From positions 16,698-22,711 of the forward strand of contig DBVV01000029.1 of NCBI GenBank assembly GCA_002308795.1: a stretch of DNA of 6,014 bases, given 5' to 3'. The notes below the pieces were generated by a model that was given only the letters and a program-made list of their open reading frames with translations, ran no database searches and was not told the DNA's origin. The position numbers were made by a program, and so were the translations under genes. Below are positions 4,780 through 6,014 of the stretch, piece after piece. The stretch is from Mageeibacillus sp. UBA1255. Lineage in GTDB: Bacteria; Bacillota; Clostridia; UBA1212; UBA1255. The number at the start of each line of letters is the position of its first letter. The stretch's first letter is position 1.

Positions 4780-6014
4780 ATGAGCGTAATTACAGCCAAA
4801 ACGCCTTGGGCGGAATATCTGGGAAATTTGCCGCTGACAGTTGATTATTTTAACGGATCGATGTTCGAAATGGTGCAAAATGCGGCGAAAAGAGCACCTG
4901 ATGCCGTTGCTTTTGATTTTATGGGCAGGAAGATCACGTACGGGAAAATGCTGGAAAACATTGACCGCGTATCCGATGCACTTCACAGGACAGGTGTCAG
5001 GGAAAATGACAGGGTGACGATCGCGCTCCCGAATTGCCCGCAGGCTATTTACATGCTCTACGCGGTTAACAAGGTCGGGGCTGTGGCTAATATGATCCAC
5101 CCCCTTTCGGCGGAAAAAGAGATAGAGTTTTATCTTAATGCTGCTAAAAGCACGGTTGCGGTCACTCTGGATCAGTTTTACGGCAAATTTGCGGCAGTGA
5201 GGGATACGACACCGCTCCAGAAGCTGATAATAGCATCGGTCGCAGATGAATTGACCGCTGCGAAAAAGATCGGTTTCCGATTGACCGCAGGGAGAAAGAT
5301 CCCTAAAATACCGGCCGGAGCAAATATAGTGCGATGGAAAGATTTTATCCGAAACGGGCCGGCTCACGAATCTGACGATCCGTATAAACGTGAGGCGTAC
5401 AAATCAGGAGGCGATCCTGCAGTTATCCTTTATTCAGGCGGCACTACGGGCACTACTAAGGGTATAGTTCTGACCAATCTGAATTTCAATGCGCTCTCCG
5501 CACAGATAGTTGCCGTAAATCCGATGTTTGAGCCGGGCGATAAAATGCTTGCCGCCATGCCGCTTTTCCACGGCTTCGGGCTGGGCGTATGCATACATTC
5601 GATGCTCTCGAACGGAGGCAGATGCGTGCTCGTCCCCCGCTTCTCACCTAAGAGCTACGGAAAAATGATCTCGAAAAAAAAATGCAATTTCATTGCCGGC
5701 GTGCCCACGCTGTACGAAGCGCTGCTGAGGCTCCCCGGAATGGAAAAGGAAGATATGAGTTCGTTAAAGGGCGTATTTTCCGGCGGAGATTCGCTTTCGG
5801 TCGAACTTAAAAAGAAACTTGATAAGTATCTTAAAGACCATAACGCGAAAGTGCAGGTGCGCGAAGGGTACGGGACGACTGAGACAGTCACGGCGTGCTG
5901 CCTTACTCCCCCGCACATGTATAAAGAAGGAAGCATCGGGCTGCCGTTCCCGGACACGTATATCAAGATCGTCGAGCCGGACACGGACCGCGAGCTGCCG
6001 TACGGCGAGGAGGG
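4780..6014 (+). CDS. AMP-forming acyl-CoA synthetase/ligase (cut by right edge)
   Basis: Member of the ANL adenylating superfamily, which activates a carboxylic acid as acyl-AMP and usually passes it to coenzyme A. 411 codons are visible of a typical 500-560. Seen: N-terminal ITYGKMLENIDRVSDAL at 52-68, the ATP-binding loop YSGGTTGTTKG at 218-228 (the more usual Pro before KG is Thr), MPLFHGFGLG at 260-269, and REGYGTTET at 361-369. The C-terminal domain with the catalytic lysine is off the window. The likely acid is a fatty acid, judged only from general resemblance; aryl or other acids cannot be excluded. The frame is open back to an ATG at 4711, but that codon sits at the predicted transcription start, so the ATG at 4780 is preferred. 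Its ribosome binding site is weak (GGGA, five bases upstream). It is transcribed divergently from the isomerase unit and is probably not part of it. Confidence 0.9.
   Translation, partial: MSVITAKTPWAEYLGNLPLTVDYFNGSMFEMVQNAAKRAPDAVAFDFMGRKITYGKMLENIDRVSDALHRTGVRENDRVTIALPNCPQAIYMLYAVNKVGAVANMIHPLSAEKEIEFYLNAAKSTVAVTLDQFYGKFAAVRDTTPLQKLIIASVADELTAAKKIGFRLTAGRKIPKIPAGANIVRWKDFIRNGPAHESDDPYKREAYKSGGDPAVILYSGGTTGTTKGIVLTNLNFNALSAQIVAVNPMFEPGDKMLAAMPLFHGFGLGVCIHSMLSNGGRCVLVPRFSPKSYGKMISKKKCNFIAGVPTLYEALLRLPGMEKEDMSSLKGVFSGGDSLSVELKKKLDKYLKDHNAKVQVREGYGTTETVTACCLTPPHMYKEGSIGLPFPDTYIKIVEPDTDRELPYGEE

Noticed and set aside
4630..5367. Minus-strand open frame of 245 codons opposite the acyl-CoA synthetase
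   Set aside because: The plus strand carries the conserved adenylating-enzyme motifs here. The minus frame is rich in Arg, His and Cys, as expected for a shadow, and runs across both promoters.
5655..5984. Minus-strand open frame of 109 codons near the right end
   Set aside because: It lies wholly opposite the core motifs of the acyl-CoA synthetase, and I see no domain or ribosome binding site.

Overview
The window looks like a piece of a chromosome from an anaerobic Firmicute, probably class Clostridia, with roughly balanced base composition. The basis is the cysE-cysS gene pair, a short Firmicutes-type CysE, strong GGAGG ribosome binding sites, and a surface protein with a Pro/Thr-rich stalk, a C-terminal membrane helix and a KRK tail. 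This placement is inferred from style, not from a marker gene.

There are six protein genes, and nearly all the DNA is coding. Five genes lie on the minus strand. Reading leftward from 4548 they are: an RpiB/LacA/LacB-type sugar-phosphate isomerase homologue, an endonuclease/exonuclease/phosphatase (EEP) family hydrolase, a membrane-anchored Ig-like surface protein, serine O-acetyltransferase (cysE), and the N-terminal half of cysteinyl-tRNA synthetase (cysS, cut by the left edge). One gene, an AMP-forming acyl-CoA synthetase/ligase homologue, runs rightward from 4780 and is cut by the right edge.

The first three minus-strand genes are packed like an operon: a 1-base overlap (TAATG) between the first two, then an 18-base gap with a good ribosome binding site. 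cysE and cysS form a second unit with a 4-base ATGA overlap. CysE makes O-acetylserine, the precursor of cysteine, and CysS charges tRNA-Cys, so this pair couples cysteine supply to its use in translation.

Two non-coding regions matter. The 231-base gap at 4549-4779 holds back-to-back promoters: TTGACA-N18-TAAAAT leftward and TTGCCA-N17-TATAAT rightward, each with a CGTA/TACG dyad between its boxes. The 135-base gap at 1412-1546 holds a perfect 9-base inverted repeat lying between plausible -35 and -10 boxes for cysES, which suggests a repressor operator. No RNA genes, insertion sequences or CRISPR arrays were seen. The least explained part is the three-gene unit: an isomerase homologue that appears to lack two usual histidines, an intact EEP hydrolase and an uncharacterised Ig-like surface protein.
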